Part shown: positions 36,480-49,600 of the stretch, piece by piece | Layout of the letters: every line of letters starts with the position of its first letter | Position numbering within the stretch: position 1 is the first letter of the stretch | Assembly (NCBI RefSeq): GCF_024586455.1 | Contig: NC_065920.1 | Location: 76,066,215 to 76,130,214, forward strand | Length of the DNA: 64,000 nt | Direction of reading: 5' to 3' | From: Bactrocera neohumeralis | Taxonomy: Eukaryota > Arthropoda > Insecta > Diptera > Tephritidae | Notes under the pieces: generated by a model | What the model was told of the DNA's origin: nothing | Seen by the model: only the letters and a program-made list of their open reading frames with translations | Databases searched by the model: none | Program-made: the position numbers and the translations under genes

Positions 36480-37888
36480 TATTACTAAAGCGCCAACAAA
36501 TTTATTATGTTTACTTATTTTATGTTTACAGGAATACTACTTTGGCATTAACACTGTTTTTATTGTGGAAAATGAAAGCAAAGAGTAAGTTAAAACGAAT
36601 TAGTATAAATAAAGCTGGCTACCTACGTGTATTCGTCCGTTCTTGTCGTAGGACTTCGCCAGTAAAACTAGACATATAAGTTTCTTTTCGAATTATTATC
36701 TAATAAATATGTTGCATAATAATCATAACTATGGAAGTTGTGTGAAAACTGTTGAAGTGAAATAAAAAATAATGAAAAATTAAAACAAGTATGTAATAAA
36801 TGCGTTTGTAGCCAGCTTTATGCAAAACTCACCCTACGAGGTAGCGTATGACTTTTTGCGATGGTTAATTTATTTGACAGTAGCATGGGTAATGATAAAA
36901 TATATGAAAATTTAATTGACTCTTATAAGAGTTTCTGTTTGGACAATTATCGTTAAATAATAATTTTACTTAAATGGATTGGTAACATTCCTATTAGCAA
37001 ATAAAATAATAAGCGACTTATAACCATAAAAATCTGCACTCAATGTGTTACCATTTAAAATTCACCAAGCAGTCATTGTGAATGTGTTAACCTTGCTACT
37101 TCTCAAGATTTAAAAAAAGGTTTAACGGTTTAATTGTACATGTTTTTATACTATGAATTGGGTATATTAAATTTGCATGAATTTTGTAACATCCAGAAGG
37201 AAGCGTCAGAGATCCCATAAAATATATGCAGTGGCTCAAACGCAAAAAGGAACACCGCACTCTGCTGCGAAGAGGACTTCCAATTTTAATTTATTATAGA
37301 TATATGTACATATGTATGTAGTTACTGCGCAACCGAAGTTAACGTGTTTTTCTTGTTTTTTTTTAGTGTAAAAAATTACTTTTTTCAGAAATGACATGAG
37401 CTCACGCCTTTTAAAATCTACGGCGAAGTGTTTTACCAAAGGACCAATTAGTGGCTTAAAATTTAAAGCTGATTATGCCGAATACTGCCAGTTAGTAAGA
37501 ATGTGTCGAAATTTTGACAAATGAATGTGGAATTTTGTTGTAAATCCGAATGCCAGCATTTTACCAAGCCTCAGAGCCAGGGCTGATCTAGTTCAATGGC
37601 TAGGTAAATGGAAAAACTTGTATTAACTAACAGCAGTTTGATTTATACTCCGTACATGGTTGTAGTCAGAATTGTGCCACTACAAAAACAACAATGTCCT
37701 GGTACAACATTAAGGATTCACTATTGTGTATTGACTTCATACAAGCACTAAAAACCGGAAATTCGGTACTATCGCCAACTCTCTTTCAAAGATGATTCTC
37801 TTTTGGAAGTGAGGTCCTATGAGTTAAGGAACCTCGAGTTGAATTATGAAACAAATATTTAAAGGGTATAAACTGGGTATTCCAGTCA
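36480..37888. other. upstream part of duplication unit A, no gene seen
   Basis: Non-coding DNA shared with unit B (41,430-42,806). Includes GCAACCGAAGTTAACGTG at about 37,328, also found in unit B and at about 51,212. A 67-residue minus-strand frame (37,439-37,236), also present in unit B (42,356-42,150), is not conserved in length and lacks any domain. Confidence 0.5.
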
Positions 37889-38771
37889 TATATGAACTTG
37901 TGCATATTGCAGATGATTGAGAAGTTTTGTGTACATTTAATTTAATTTGCAGTACAAAACTGTGTATACGGTATATTAAAGCGCGTTTCAGTGTATTAAA
38001 GGTTTTCGCAAATCTTGTATTTATCTGCATTTATTTAAGGAATATAGATAAATAATTGTTTAACGATGCTGAAATTAATTTGAATCTTTCATTATGTGTA
38101 AGAGTGCCCTCATCTAAAAAAAAAGAATAAAGAAAATAAAAATAGCCCGTTACTAGAGTATTAGAACGCTCTTCTAATTTAAAGTTCAATTAAGCACTAA
38201 AATGCAGAAGCTTTCGATTACAATGCTTTAAAATGTTTGTAAAATGCTGTGTTTAAATGCAAGCTTTTGTTATAGACGAATATTCATAAAAATGCACAGT
38301 ACTTGAAATCTTTTCTTTGTCTAAAATTGCTTTCTGCCAGTATTTATTATTTAAATAAGTATTTCTATGCACTTTTACAAAACAAAATATTAATTCATGA
38401 CTTAATATGTACAAAACATGAATAAAACAATCACAAAAGCGTTTTAAAATTGCGTATTTTTATTTAGTGATATTATTTTCGAAAAAATCTTCAGACTATT
38501 GTATGGAAATTAGATTTTAAAGGTGAATTCTCACTGGGTCATGATACTTTGAACATACAGAACGAAAGCGAATGAATGGATCATTTTAGTCAAATTTCCA
38601 GAAAGATTGTATCACATTTCACCTTTTCAGTGGTATAAAGAAACTAACCGCTTTTAAGACAACGAAACTAAACTGATTCAAATTCATTGCCACAAAACAC
38701 TAATTATTTTCAAGCTGAGTTGGCTGTAAAATATTAACTTTATTTCCAATTCAAACTTAGAACACTTGATT

Positions 38772-40530
38772 TCACTGATCAATTAAATGCGCGTCCAGTT
38801 TTGGAAGTTTTATGCGCTTATCACTTATACTAAAATCACCTGCCTCCTTCACTTTTCCAGTCGCTTGTGTGCTGTGAACAAAAGATTATTAGCTTTCACA
38901 CTTTTTACTGAATTCAATGTTTTTACTTACATTGCTTTCAATACTTCTATTTTGGGTATATTTTTGGTATATGCCTTCACTCCTGCCGCCTCTAATTCGG
39001 CCAGTTCCTTTGGATGCAAGTGCTTTTTGTGATAACGACAGCTTGAACTGGTCGAAAATGTTTTATCGCAGAAGTCACAGGAAAATGGCTTGAGACCAGT
39101 GTGCGTTATCAAGTGACGTTTCAAATTCTTTGTACGTTTGAATCTGCGTCCACAATAATCACATTTATACGGCATTTCATTCGAATGCACTCTACTGTGT
39201 AATTTCAGTGCTTTGGACGTCGTCAGTTCTAAACCACATTCCCCACAAACATGTTTATCACCATGAATTTCCGCGTGTATCTGTAAATATGCACATAATA
39301 ATAAAATCTACAAAGTAACATAAAATATTTCACTACCTTCAAATAGAATTTTCGCGCAAAGCATTTGCCGCATTCTTTACACTCGAATGCGCCACGGCCT
39401 GTGTGTATGGCCATATGTTCCAGCAGCTTCTCTTTCGTCCGCACACTTTCGCCGCACTCTTCACAAATAAGTGAACCTTCACCTTCGTGCTCTGCTTTGA
39501 TGTGATTTTCGGCATCTTTGGCTCTTTTAAATTTTCGCTCACAATGTGGACAGGGATAAATCTTTGGAGCGTGCATTTTTCTAAAATGTCGTTGCAACTC
39601 CTTTTTGTATTTGAAGAAACTTGAACAGCTCTTACATTGGTGTGGTGTTTCTGTTCCGTGTTTATACTTCATATGACACACATAATTTCTGTATTGAACA
39701 AAGCGCTGGTTGCAGATATCACAGACATAACTGCCCTCGTTTTGGTCATTATCACAAGCAGTAGTACTATTTGAACTCACTTTAGGATTTGTTCTCTGCG
39801 TATGTACCGTTTTCTTTTCCGCTGCTCGATATTCAGTGTCAGAAGAAAAAGTGTGGCTATTACTAGCACTACTGTCACTGTCCTCACTTGTTTCAGCATG
39901 TGCTTGCCCATTTCTTGAGGCATTTCGTGCGAAGGGATCTTCAAATTCTACTTTGATTTCAGCTTCGAGATTTTTTACTATTGCCGGCGTCTCTTCCACT
40001 TCTTCATCTTTAATTTTTAATACTGGCACATCCGTTACGAATATTTGCTCGATTGCAGTTGGCGCTATATGATTAACCGTTTCAGCCAAAGTGTGCTGCA
40101 CATAAGGTTCCAACTTGAATATGCCATATTTCTCATATATGTATTTGATATCAGTAATTGTAGTGTTAGCTGAATCTAGCAACTCTTGATACATTGCTTG
40201 CACCTTTGAAACATGATCCGCGAAATTTTTCATGTAGTTGATGAAAGTGTAGCATTCTGCACACAATAATACTGGAAGCTCGTCACTTGGTTTTATCTGT
40301 GCAAATAATATACTAGATCGGGTGATATTTTATCTTAAATCAACTATCCTTACTTGTATATGAAAGAATTTGTTTATAGCATCGTCAAGGTGTTGCTGAG
40401 CATCGTCAAGGTATTCAATGAAAATATCAAAATAGTGGCCATCATATTTGCCGCATAGGCGACACCAGCGCTGCCATTCCTTTTTCGTTGCATCGTTTTG
40501 GCACTCCTTGGTAATATGTTCTCTAGACAT
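38772..40530 (-). CDS. ZAD plus eight-C2H2 zinc-finger protein, copy B, 4 exons
   Basis: Tandem paralogue of the gene at 34,715-36,479. Exons (minus): 40530-40354, 40296-39337, 39280-38931, 38871-38772; GT-AG introns and closing phases give 528 residues from MSREHITKE. An in-frame upstream ATG at 40,608 (MKIGARFRKSRSAEHLPNKF) would add 26 residues; the start shared with copy A is preferred. Domain order is the same as copy A: ZAD split by intron 1, acidic Ser-rich spacer, fingers 1-8. Differences: a 6-base in-frame loss with nearby substitutions in the ZAD loop, and finger changes including W to C (finger 1), R to I (finger 5) and G to R (finger 7), each at helix position +6. No stop or frameshift, so both copies look functional. 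Unit B keeps a longer upstream region, so this copy may better represent the ancestral gene. Confidence 0.9.
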
Positions 40531-40558
40531 TATTACTAAAGCGCCAACAAATTTATTA

Positions 40559-41429
40559 GGTAAATGTTCAGCAGAGCGGCTTTTCCGAAAACGTGCACCA
40601 ATTTTCACGGGAAATGTCTTAAAATACTCGTTTTTAATTCCGATTCACGAATATGGGGTTGTGTTTACTTTAGTAAATCATTTTCACTGCTTATTCCTCT
40701 TAAATGCGTGCACGGATTTTTTTAAATTTATATAGCACGGATAGCCAATGAATTAAACTTTGGTTTAAATGTAAATTTATTGTTAAATGTTAATTTGTTT
40801 TTTAGATATAAGTAAGCAAAAAACGCACATTTTCACATTTGCTCAAACAATGGCTCTCTTCTTTTGAAGTTTTTGTTGCACTGCTTGCAAAAAATTTAAC
40901 CAATTTAACACACATACACTCTTTGAAATATATTTAATTGAATTAATGATAAATTATGGATTTTAAGTTGCAATTTTATATACAATTAATAAAACAACAA
41001 TACGTGTTATACTGTTCCTTGAAATGTAAGCAAAATTACTGAATATGAACTGTCAAACGACGAAGAAAATAAGCACAACAGGAAGACAGTAATAACCCAA
41101 CGAATCAAAATGGTAGGTCTTATATACATTTGGGTTACTTTACATAGGACTCGTTTCGGATCGAAGGTTGAAAGTATTAACAAAATACGTCCATATAACG
41201 AAAATTTGGAATAAAAAATCGCGCGATCGTATGCGTGGGTATGATTTTGCAGGATATTTACGCTATAAATGGCATCACTATTCGAAATTCAATTGGGTAT
41301 TAGTGATACAAGCAGCGATCGGTTTCGAAATATCGATATTCTCGATATTCGAGACTAAACAAGAATTGATAAAAATGAGAGACTCATAATAGAAAAATAA
41401 TAATAATTGGAAAATTTAGACATTTATTA
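40559..41429. other. 871-bp segment present only in duplication unit B
   Basis: Bounded by the 8-base word ATTTATTA at 40,551-40,558 and 41,422-41,429. In unit A a single ATTTATTA (36,500-36,507) joins the two flanks directly. It lies just upstream of ZAD gene B and probably holds its promoter. It has ordinary A/T-rich composition and no transposon ends. A short plus-strand frame at 41,168-41,389 is unremarkable. Confidence 0.8.
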
Positions 41430-42806
41430 TGTTTACTTATTTTATGTTTACAGGCATTAACACTGTTTTTATTGTGGAAAATGAAAGCAAAGAGTAAGTT
41501 AAAACGAATTAGTATAAATAAAGCTGGCTACCTACGTGTGTCATATTCGTCCGTTCTTGTCGTAGGACTTCGCCAGTATAACTAGACATATTAGTTTCTT
41601 TTCGAATTATTATCTAATAAATATGTTGCATAATAATCATAACTTTGGAAGTTGTGTGAAAACTGTTGAAGTGAAATAAAAAATAATGAAAAATTAAAAC
41701 AAGTATGTAATAAATGCGTTTGTAGCCAGCTTTATGCAAAACTCACCCTGCGAGTAGCGTATGACTTTTTGCGATGGTGAATTTATTTGACAGTAGCTTT
41801 GGGTAATGATAAAATATATGAAAATTTAATTGACTCTTATAAGAGTTTCTGTTTAGACAATTATCGTTAGATAATAATTTTACTTAAATGGATTGGTAAC
41901 ATTCCTATTAGCAAATAAAATAATAAGCGACTTATAACCATAAAAATCTGCACTCAATGTGTTACCATTTAAAATTCACCAAGCAGTCATTGTGAATGTG
42001 TTAACCTTGCTACTTCTCAAGATTTAAAAAAAGGTTTAACGGTTTAATTGTACATGTTTTTATACTATGAATTGGGTATATTAAATTTGCATGAATTTTG
42101 TAACATCCAGAAGGAAGCGTCAGAGATCCCATAAAATATATGCAGTGGCTCAAACGCAAAAAGGAACACCGCACTCTGCTGCGAAGAGGACTTCCAATTT
42201 TAATTTATTATAGATATATGTATGTACATATGTATGTAGATACTGCGCAACCGAAGTTAACGTGTTTTTCTTGTTTTTTTTAGTGTAAATAATTACTTTT
42301 TTCAGAAATGGCATGAGCTCACGCCTTTTAAAATCTACGGCGAAGTATTTTACCAAAGGACCAAGTAGTGGCTTAAAAGTTAAAGCTGATTATGCCGAAT
42401 ACTGCCAGTTAGTAAGAATGTGTCGAAATTTTGACAAATGAAAGTGAAATTTTGTTGTGGTAAATCCGAATGCCAGCATTTTACCAAGCCTCAGAGCTAG
42501 GGCTGATCTAGTTCAATGGCTAGGTAAATGGAAAAACTTGTATTTACTAACAGCAGTTTGATTTATACTCCGTACATGGTTGTAGTCAGAATTGTGCCAC
42601 TACAAAAACAACAATGTCCAGGTACAACATTAAGGATTCACTATTGTGTATTGACTTCATACAAGCACTAAAAGCCGGAAATTCGGTACTATCGCCAACT
42701 CTCTTTCAAGGATGATTCTCTTTTGGAAGTGAGGTCCTATGAGTAAAGGAACCTCGAGTTGAATTATGAAATAAATATTTAAAGGGTATTACCTAAGTAT
42801 TCCAGT

Positions 42807-43609
42807 AATTCTTTACCTTAATACAAATTTTTCCTAGTTTTCAAGAAATGTCAAACAATTTGAATATACAGGGAGTTTTGAAATTTCTTTTATTTATTTC
42901 TTCAAACTAAAATTATTACAGGTTCTAATACAATTCGTCACATTAAACGCTAAATTCGTCTGCTAATGAAATTCTTCTTTAATTTCTTCGCTACGGAAAG
43001 CGGAAAATTTTATAATTAAAAAATTCTAATTAAAACTAATTATGAAAAACATAAAAACATACACATAAGTATATAGCTACAGCTGCGTACTATGTTTCGG
43101 AAATAATTTAACTGTAAGTAATTATAAAATTATATTTAGTGAACAGGAAACACATAGTAAATTGCCTTATACATAACAAAATCCATGATTTTTACTAACA
43201 AAACTAGTAAACGCTTAACTAATATACCATAAAAAATACCTAAAAATTACACAAAACATGGAAATGAACGATTGAGAAATGTACTCGAAAATTAACAAAA
43301 ATCGTGTAAATCTTTTGAGTTAAGATCCTAAGAAATTTTGCCGTTAAGTCAAGCTACGAAAAATAACACAAACAAATATCAACTTAAACATGCTAAGAAA
43401 TTATGTTAACACAACGCATAACGGTATACTATTTTAAATGGATGTTTGTAGATCACTTCGCGCGCGGTTTTAATATTCAGCTCCACGCTAGTTCCAACTC
43501 GCTTCGCCTATGATTTCGCGAGCTTTTCGTTTTTTATTGGTTGCATTATGCACTCTCTTCCTCGTTTTAGACGTTCCAGACTTCGCTCCAAATCAATTTC
43601 TTCCACCTT
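42807..43609 (-). other. probable 3' UTR of the large minus-strand gene
   Basis: A/T-rich, no open frame. Minus-strand AATAAA signals (TTTATT on the plus strand) lie near 42,888-42,895, which would give a 3' UTR of about 0.7 kb. The boundary with duplication unit B is at 42,806. Confidence 0.45.
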
Positions 43610-46600
43610 TCACACAAATGGCCCCGCAAAGTAGATTTTTCGCTTGCTCGGTAGCGGCTTAGTGCTCAAACCGGAACCCTCGATGAATTTCTCAAAGTTG
43701 GCTAAATTTTTCTTAATTTTCTTTGCCTTGGCATGGTTATGCGCAATCCCAGGCGAGAGCGCAACCAGCGGCGAGCTTTCACCGAACATGGGAAAGTTCA
43801 CGGCCTCACAAATGGCAGCATTTAAAGCGGCGACATTGTCGAGTTTTTTTGGCTCAGCACGTTGTGTTGAGAGTTTAATATTTGTCGGCAGTGGTTTCGT
43901 CGTATCGACGACACTTATTTCACTTTTCTCCTCGGCACTCTCATTATCTTGCTCGCTGTTGTCGGCGTTTAGTTCCTCCGGTTTATCACTGATGAGCGAG
44001 AACTCCTCATCCAAGTTGTATTCGTCGGCTGCTGTGACCAAACTCTCACCATCTTCGTGTATGCCGGCGAGCATGGTGCCGTTGGTGAGCGAGTCGCTCA
44101 CCTTGTGTAGTTCAGGTTGTTGTGAGGCGGTCTTGCCATACTCGGCATCCAAATTGTACCAATCGAACTCTGCTTGAATGGGCATATTCGGCGTAGTGCT
44201 GACGCCCAGCTGCAGCGGCGATTTGTTTGCGGCCACCGTCTTAACAGGAGTGGCGAAGCTCAGTCGTGCCGTAGGTGTTGTTGGTGAACTGGGTAAGCTC
44301 ATGCGCTTATTGATTTCGGCGAGTATGTTGGGCATATGTTTGCGTTTGTATTGCAACGGACTGGGTGTGTGTAAGTGCAGTTTAAGCGCGCTATTATCCG
44401 GACGATTGGCGGACTTTATGGGTGTGTTCACTGTGGATTTGGTAATTGCCTTGGGTGTTCCATCCAAATTGTTAGAGGTGATCTGTTGCTTTGTGGCTGT
44501 GGCCGTATTTAATATGGTCGCATTACGCGCATTTTGCAACTTCATATTAGGCGTCTCTACTTTGGGCGACATCACCAGGTAATCTGGAGAGGGCAAATTG
44601 TGCTTTTGTGTGGGCTGTTGTTGTGGCATTTTCGTCTGCTTTGGCGCTATAATGGCCGCCACATTTGGTAGCTTTGGTACATCGGCGAAAATCTCGTCGA
44701 TTTCATCAGTCTTTTGTGAGACAGCGAATGTCTCATCGGAGGCGACTGTCGATACTTCGACATCGAGTTCGGAGATGGGCGCTTCCAGCGCAGAGTTTGA
44801 CTCTAAATCAGCTTCCGATTCAGGTGCCTTGTGTATGTCGGCCACTATTTGCACACTCGTTATGCCCATATTCACCTCCGAAATGGAGCAGTAGTCCGGC
44901 TCAACTACGGCGTGCCCTTCCTGGTGGAGATGCTCGTCAGGCAACTCATCAAGTTGTTGTAGTGATTTTTTAAACTTTAATAAATTTGCTGGTTTCGGTG
45001 GCAAGGCTGGCGGTGTTTTTGGTACTTTTGTATCTACGACTGCTGTAGTACTTGTAGCATTAATCGCGGCCGACTTGGTTGCGGACTCCATGTCCACATA
45101 AAGATTTGAGGAATTATGCTCGGATCCAATCGGTTCGTATTCGTTGCTATAAATACTCTCGTAGTTTAGCGTTTCGAGACGTTCGTGCTCGCTCACTTCG
45201 GCAAGCATCCCGCCTCGAGCAATGGTGCCGGCTACGACGGCGGCTGCTTTAGCGGATGCTGCTTGCTGTGCTGCTTGTGGGTAGTAACTCATTGGATGAT
45301 ATTGCGCTAGGCTTGAGATCATGGCTTCGTTTGTATCTTGCGTGTCCTGTGTGTTGTCGTCGTCATTGGCATCTTCGTCCTCCTCGTCATGCTCATCGTT
45401 GCGTGGCACATGCACCATGCTATTCTTAGTTGAGAAATGTACACGCTTCCGTGTCAAAGTGCCATTACGAGATGGCTGCCCATCACTGGAGCGACTATTG
45501 CTACGTGAACTACGTCGTCCACTCAGCGAGCTGCGACGTGGCAAGTTGGCGGTGGAGGTGGCATTGCTGTAGCTAACCTGAAGATTTTGAGCTGTCGTTT
45601 GGTTATTTCGCTCGGCTACCGGCTCTTCCATGGACTGTTGCAATAGTATTTGATTAACGCATTCGAGCACCGGGTTGACCGCACCATTGGCATATGATTT
45701 GGGTACCACTGCAGTTGTTGTGATTTCCTCTTGATCGGAGGCACTAGCATACCAATCGTCGGTGGAGGTCTCATAGACTTGTTTCGGCGAAGCCTCAGAA
45801 AATTCGGTGGAGCGACGCATCACAATCTTAATACTGCGTCCACCGACTTCTTCTGGTTCTTCGAAGTCATCATCCTGTGTGGGTGAAAATATGCCGTCGT
45901 CTTCTTCAATCTGCGGTGTCGGTGCTTTGGCGCTATGCTTGCTGCAACTGCTGTTGCTGCTCTTACTGCTAACACTACTCTTGCAGCTCAGTCGTGAAGC
46001 CGGTCGTACTATACTCTCCATACCGCTTTGTTCCGACTCGCGCTCACTTTCGCCCTTCACGCCGTGCATACGTTCGATGGTGCGCGAATACATATTGAGC
46101 TTTTCATAGCTGGTTTGCGAGTCATCGCGACTGATTGTGCTCGTGTTCTCCTCCGAATTGTTATCCAACGCCGGATCGTCAATATTCATCGCACGCGAGC
46201 GCATATAATCGCGGAAAGTGCCGGAGGTGCGTTTGCTGGTGTAGCGTACACTGCGCCGGGCTCCGTAAAACGACGATGAGACTGTATCATCACTCGATGA
46301 GCCGTGCTCAGTGGTGTGGTCAACTAGCATGAAAGCAACCAAATTGTAACATTACAGCAATACTAAAAACTCCATGAATGTACTCACCACTTTTTCTTGT
46401 ACCATCCTTTGACGTATTCTGTGTCCAGCCCTCATTTAGATCAATGTCATAGAATTGCTTCTTGCAATTAATGCATTGCAAAGCTTCGAGTACTAAACAG
46501 TCTTCCAGCAATTTTTGGTCGCTGTACGCCGCAGGCGACGCAGTACGACGCTCCAGCACAGCTTCCTTCGTTTTTCCGCTACGCTCTTCCTCCACCTCCA

Positions 46601-49600
46601 CCTCACCTTCGGTCTCCGGTTCGCCATCCTCAACCACACCTTCGTCTCGTGCATTCTCACCCTCCGATTCAGTGTATTTCGTCAGTCGCTTACGCAATGC
46701 GCGATTTTGTTGCACCAATCGACAGATTTCCACGTCTTTCTCGAAGAGTCGCTGATTGACGGCCTTCATATCCTTTTTCAGCTTCGACTCGAAGCACAGC
46801 AGCGATTTCGCCACGCAGGCGAGCTCTTCGCCGCGGCGTCGCTTCTCCTTGGCCAGTTCGCGTTGCAACAGCTTCGTCTGCTGTTCATAATGTGAGATCA
46901 TTGCGATAAGCTTGCGTCGTTGCGCGCGCTCCGGCGTTAGCTGAAGCGTGTTGGTGGCATCCGTGCTTGATTCAGCTGTATTTGCGTTTGGTGACGTTTT
47001 TCGACGTTCGCACAGCTGTGCGCAATCGCCGGACGATGAGGCGGACGATGTGCGTTGCAGGTCGATGGATTTCAGTGACACCGAAGCAGTCTTCGAGGAG
47101 AGTGTCGATGAGGCGGATGAGTTGTTCGACGAGGAGTAGTCGGAAACCTGCGTAAAACGAGAGAACAGAGTTGTTATTCATTAAACTTTGTAACATTATA
47201 TCTAGGAAATAATAACTGGTTTTCTGACCCTGTTTAGGGTTCAACATAAGTATAGTAATATATATAAATAAATCTACTTTTTATGGCTTGCTTCATTATT
47301 ATTAATATCTATTGTTGTCATAAAACCCGCCAATAACCCTGACTATCCATCAAACTATGCCTTGCCCTGTCATCCTTTCGCATCTCCTCGCTATTGTCCA
47401 CAGCAACTAGCGAGAATGTGAACACATGGCATGAGTGCATGACGCCTCTTATCAGCGTTAGTAGTGGGCAATACCGAGTACCAAATTGCTTTTGTGCGCC
47501 CACGCTGCATTTTATCGGGAAATCAGATTAATTCGCACCGGAGGTGTAAGTGATTTATTTATGGCGCTTTTAAGTGCTATACACAGTATTTGCTGTCACT
47601 CATTAATGGTTGAGTGCTTGTTCCGAGTATCAATACCGCTCTAAATATTTATATTCCTACATATGTAATATTGGAAATATACTCGTAATGAAATATTTGT
47701 TATTGCAGACATATGTTGTCATTTATATTAATAGATCTGTCACACGTTTGGAGCATGTGAAATCTTATCGAACTGAGAATTGTTGCATTGAAACACCCAC
47801 ATGTGGAAATATTTGAATAACTTGGTGTTGTGTACTTTGACAAAGGTCCAGACCGTCAAGTATTTAATTTTCATAAAATAAATTTAACTGAAAGAGTCTT
47901 TCGGGAATGAACCTTAATCCTAATCCTAGTACCTAGTCTTCTTCTCATTGCGGGACTATGAGCAGGAGTTATGACAGCTTTACCTCTCCTTCTCACATGG
48001 TTTAACAACCCTTAGCACATTACGGCTGCCTCTAGAGAGTTTCCTGAACAAATCGAAAAACGGCCTGTACTGATCAACAGAGAGGGCTTCGTTTTTCATC
48101 AGGAAAACACTAAACCACACACATCTTTGATGACTCGGCAAAAACTGGGCGAGCTTGGCTGGGAAGCTTTGATGCATCTACCATATAACCCTGATCTTGC
48201 ACGATCAGACTACCATTTGTTTCGGTCAATGCAGAACTCCCTTAATGGAGTAAAATTGGCTTCAAGAGAAGCCTGTGAAAATTACTTGTCATCGAGAAAC
48301 CAGAAAAGTTTGAAACTGATGGAATAATGCTTTTAGCGCAAAAATGTCAAAAAGTGGTCGACCAAAATGGTACATATTTGGTTCATTAAAGTTCATTATA
48401 AATATAAAAAAAAATAACTTGAAGTTTGATTAGAAAAACGAAAAGACTTTTTCGACCAACCAATATAAAAGGCGGCTTAGATCGGGTCGGGTCTACGGAC
48501 CCGGATTTTTAACCGGCCAACGACTGTCAAATCGGTATGACTCCGCCAAATTACTTCAGAAAAGTTTTCTGCCACTACAGCAACCTTAAAGCATAGCGCC
48601 GGAGCTGTGACCTTGCTTTCAAGGACAGATCAGAATATTGTTACCTAGTTTGCGTCTAATAAAGCTTAAAATGTGTGACATGCAGTTTATAATAATTAAT
48701 TAATTTATAGTATGTGTTACACAACTTTCATTTATGGCCTCTAGAGTATCATTCAAATTAAAAATGTTTATCATCACAAATGCAATATTTCATTATAATC
48801 TTATCGAAGGGAATGTAGATGTTTCTTTTACAATTCCCGGAAGTTACAACAAAAAGTGCTTGTAAATATGAAAGTTCTTAATTTACCCAAGGGGAATAAC
48901 TACAGAAATATACCATATACTCGTATAAGTAAATATGTATAATGCATTGGATGATGTTTGATGTTAACTATTAAAGGTGTTAAGATGCCTCAGAACGGCT
49001 TATGAATATTACGTTGAACTTTTTTCGGAAAGAAACGCATTCTAAGGTTTCCCAAGACTTGACTACTTTTAGCAAAGGCTTTTCCACGCTGATCGGAAAA
49101 TTGTAGCGTTGTAAGTTGGGACTGATTTCCATAGAAATGGATTCATTATAATACCGAATATATGTGGAAATAACCAAATATACAACAATTACTCTATGTA
49201 TTTCTTATTTTTGCAGAAAAAGCCTCAACTCCACTAAAATCTGTCATTTGGTAGAAAGATCGTTTGAGTAAGGTATAATACATCAACAAGAACAATAGTT
49301 TCATGGGTTGTTCAGTAATAGAAATAATCCTAATCGATTCAAGACTGGAATGTCTTTAGTCCTTTCGGTGGAGAACACCTTACTGCACTGGCTGTTGTTG
49401 GGTTGTTCAATGAGGGATGTGACTGTTATGCTGTCACATATAATGAAATTATGAATTATTATGAATACGAAGACAGTTTTAGAATTCTTTTGAGCCATGA
49501 AGGTGATTCTTTCGAGATATATTTTTATTTTCACCTAAATGAGCATATTTTTTTCGTTGAGAAAAGTTTAGCACAAATCAAGAATTCGGTATACCATATT

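Larger units (their letters stand above)
33851..37888. repeat. tandem segmental duplication, unit A (about 4.0 kb)
   Basis: Unit A starts at TATATGAACTTGTGCATATT (33,851) and ends just before the same words at 37,889. It carries ZAD zinc-finger gene A plus 0.9 kb downstream and 1.4 kb upstream. The match to unit B is nearly continuous, with only scattered substitutions, a few small indels and one large indel (unit B has 871 bp more). Centrin itself is outside the unit. Confidence 0.92.
37889..42806. repeat. tandem segmental duplication, unit B (about 4.9 kb)
   Basis: Directly abuts unit A, same orientation. Both units end in TCCAGT after AAAGGGTAT (37,861-37,886 and 42,781-42,806). Unit B includes ZAD zinc-finger gene B and an extra 871 bp (40,559-41,429) not in unit A. 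Confidence 0.92.

Noticed and set aside
37236..37439. 67-codon frame repeated in both duplication units as a possible conserved small gene
   Set aside because: The duplicate frame differs in length through small indels and simple-repeat codons, and shared presence follows from the duplication itself.
44178..46332. Plus-strand frames antisense to the large gene (for example 43,644-44,177 and 45,807-46,109)
   Set aside because: They mirror the codon structure of the minus-strand exon, and the Ser/Leu runs are by-products of Ser/Glu-rich coding on the other strand.
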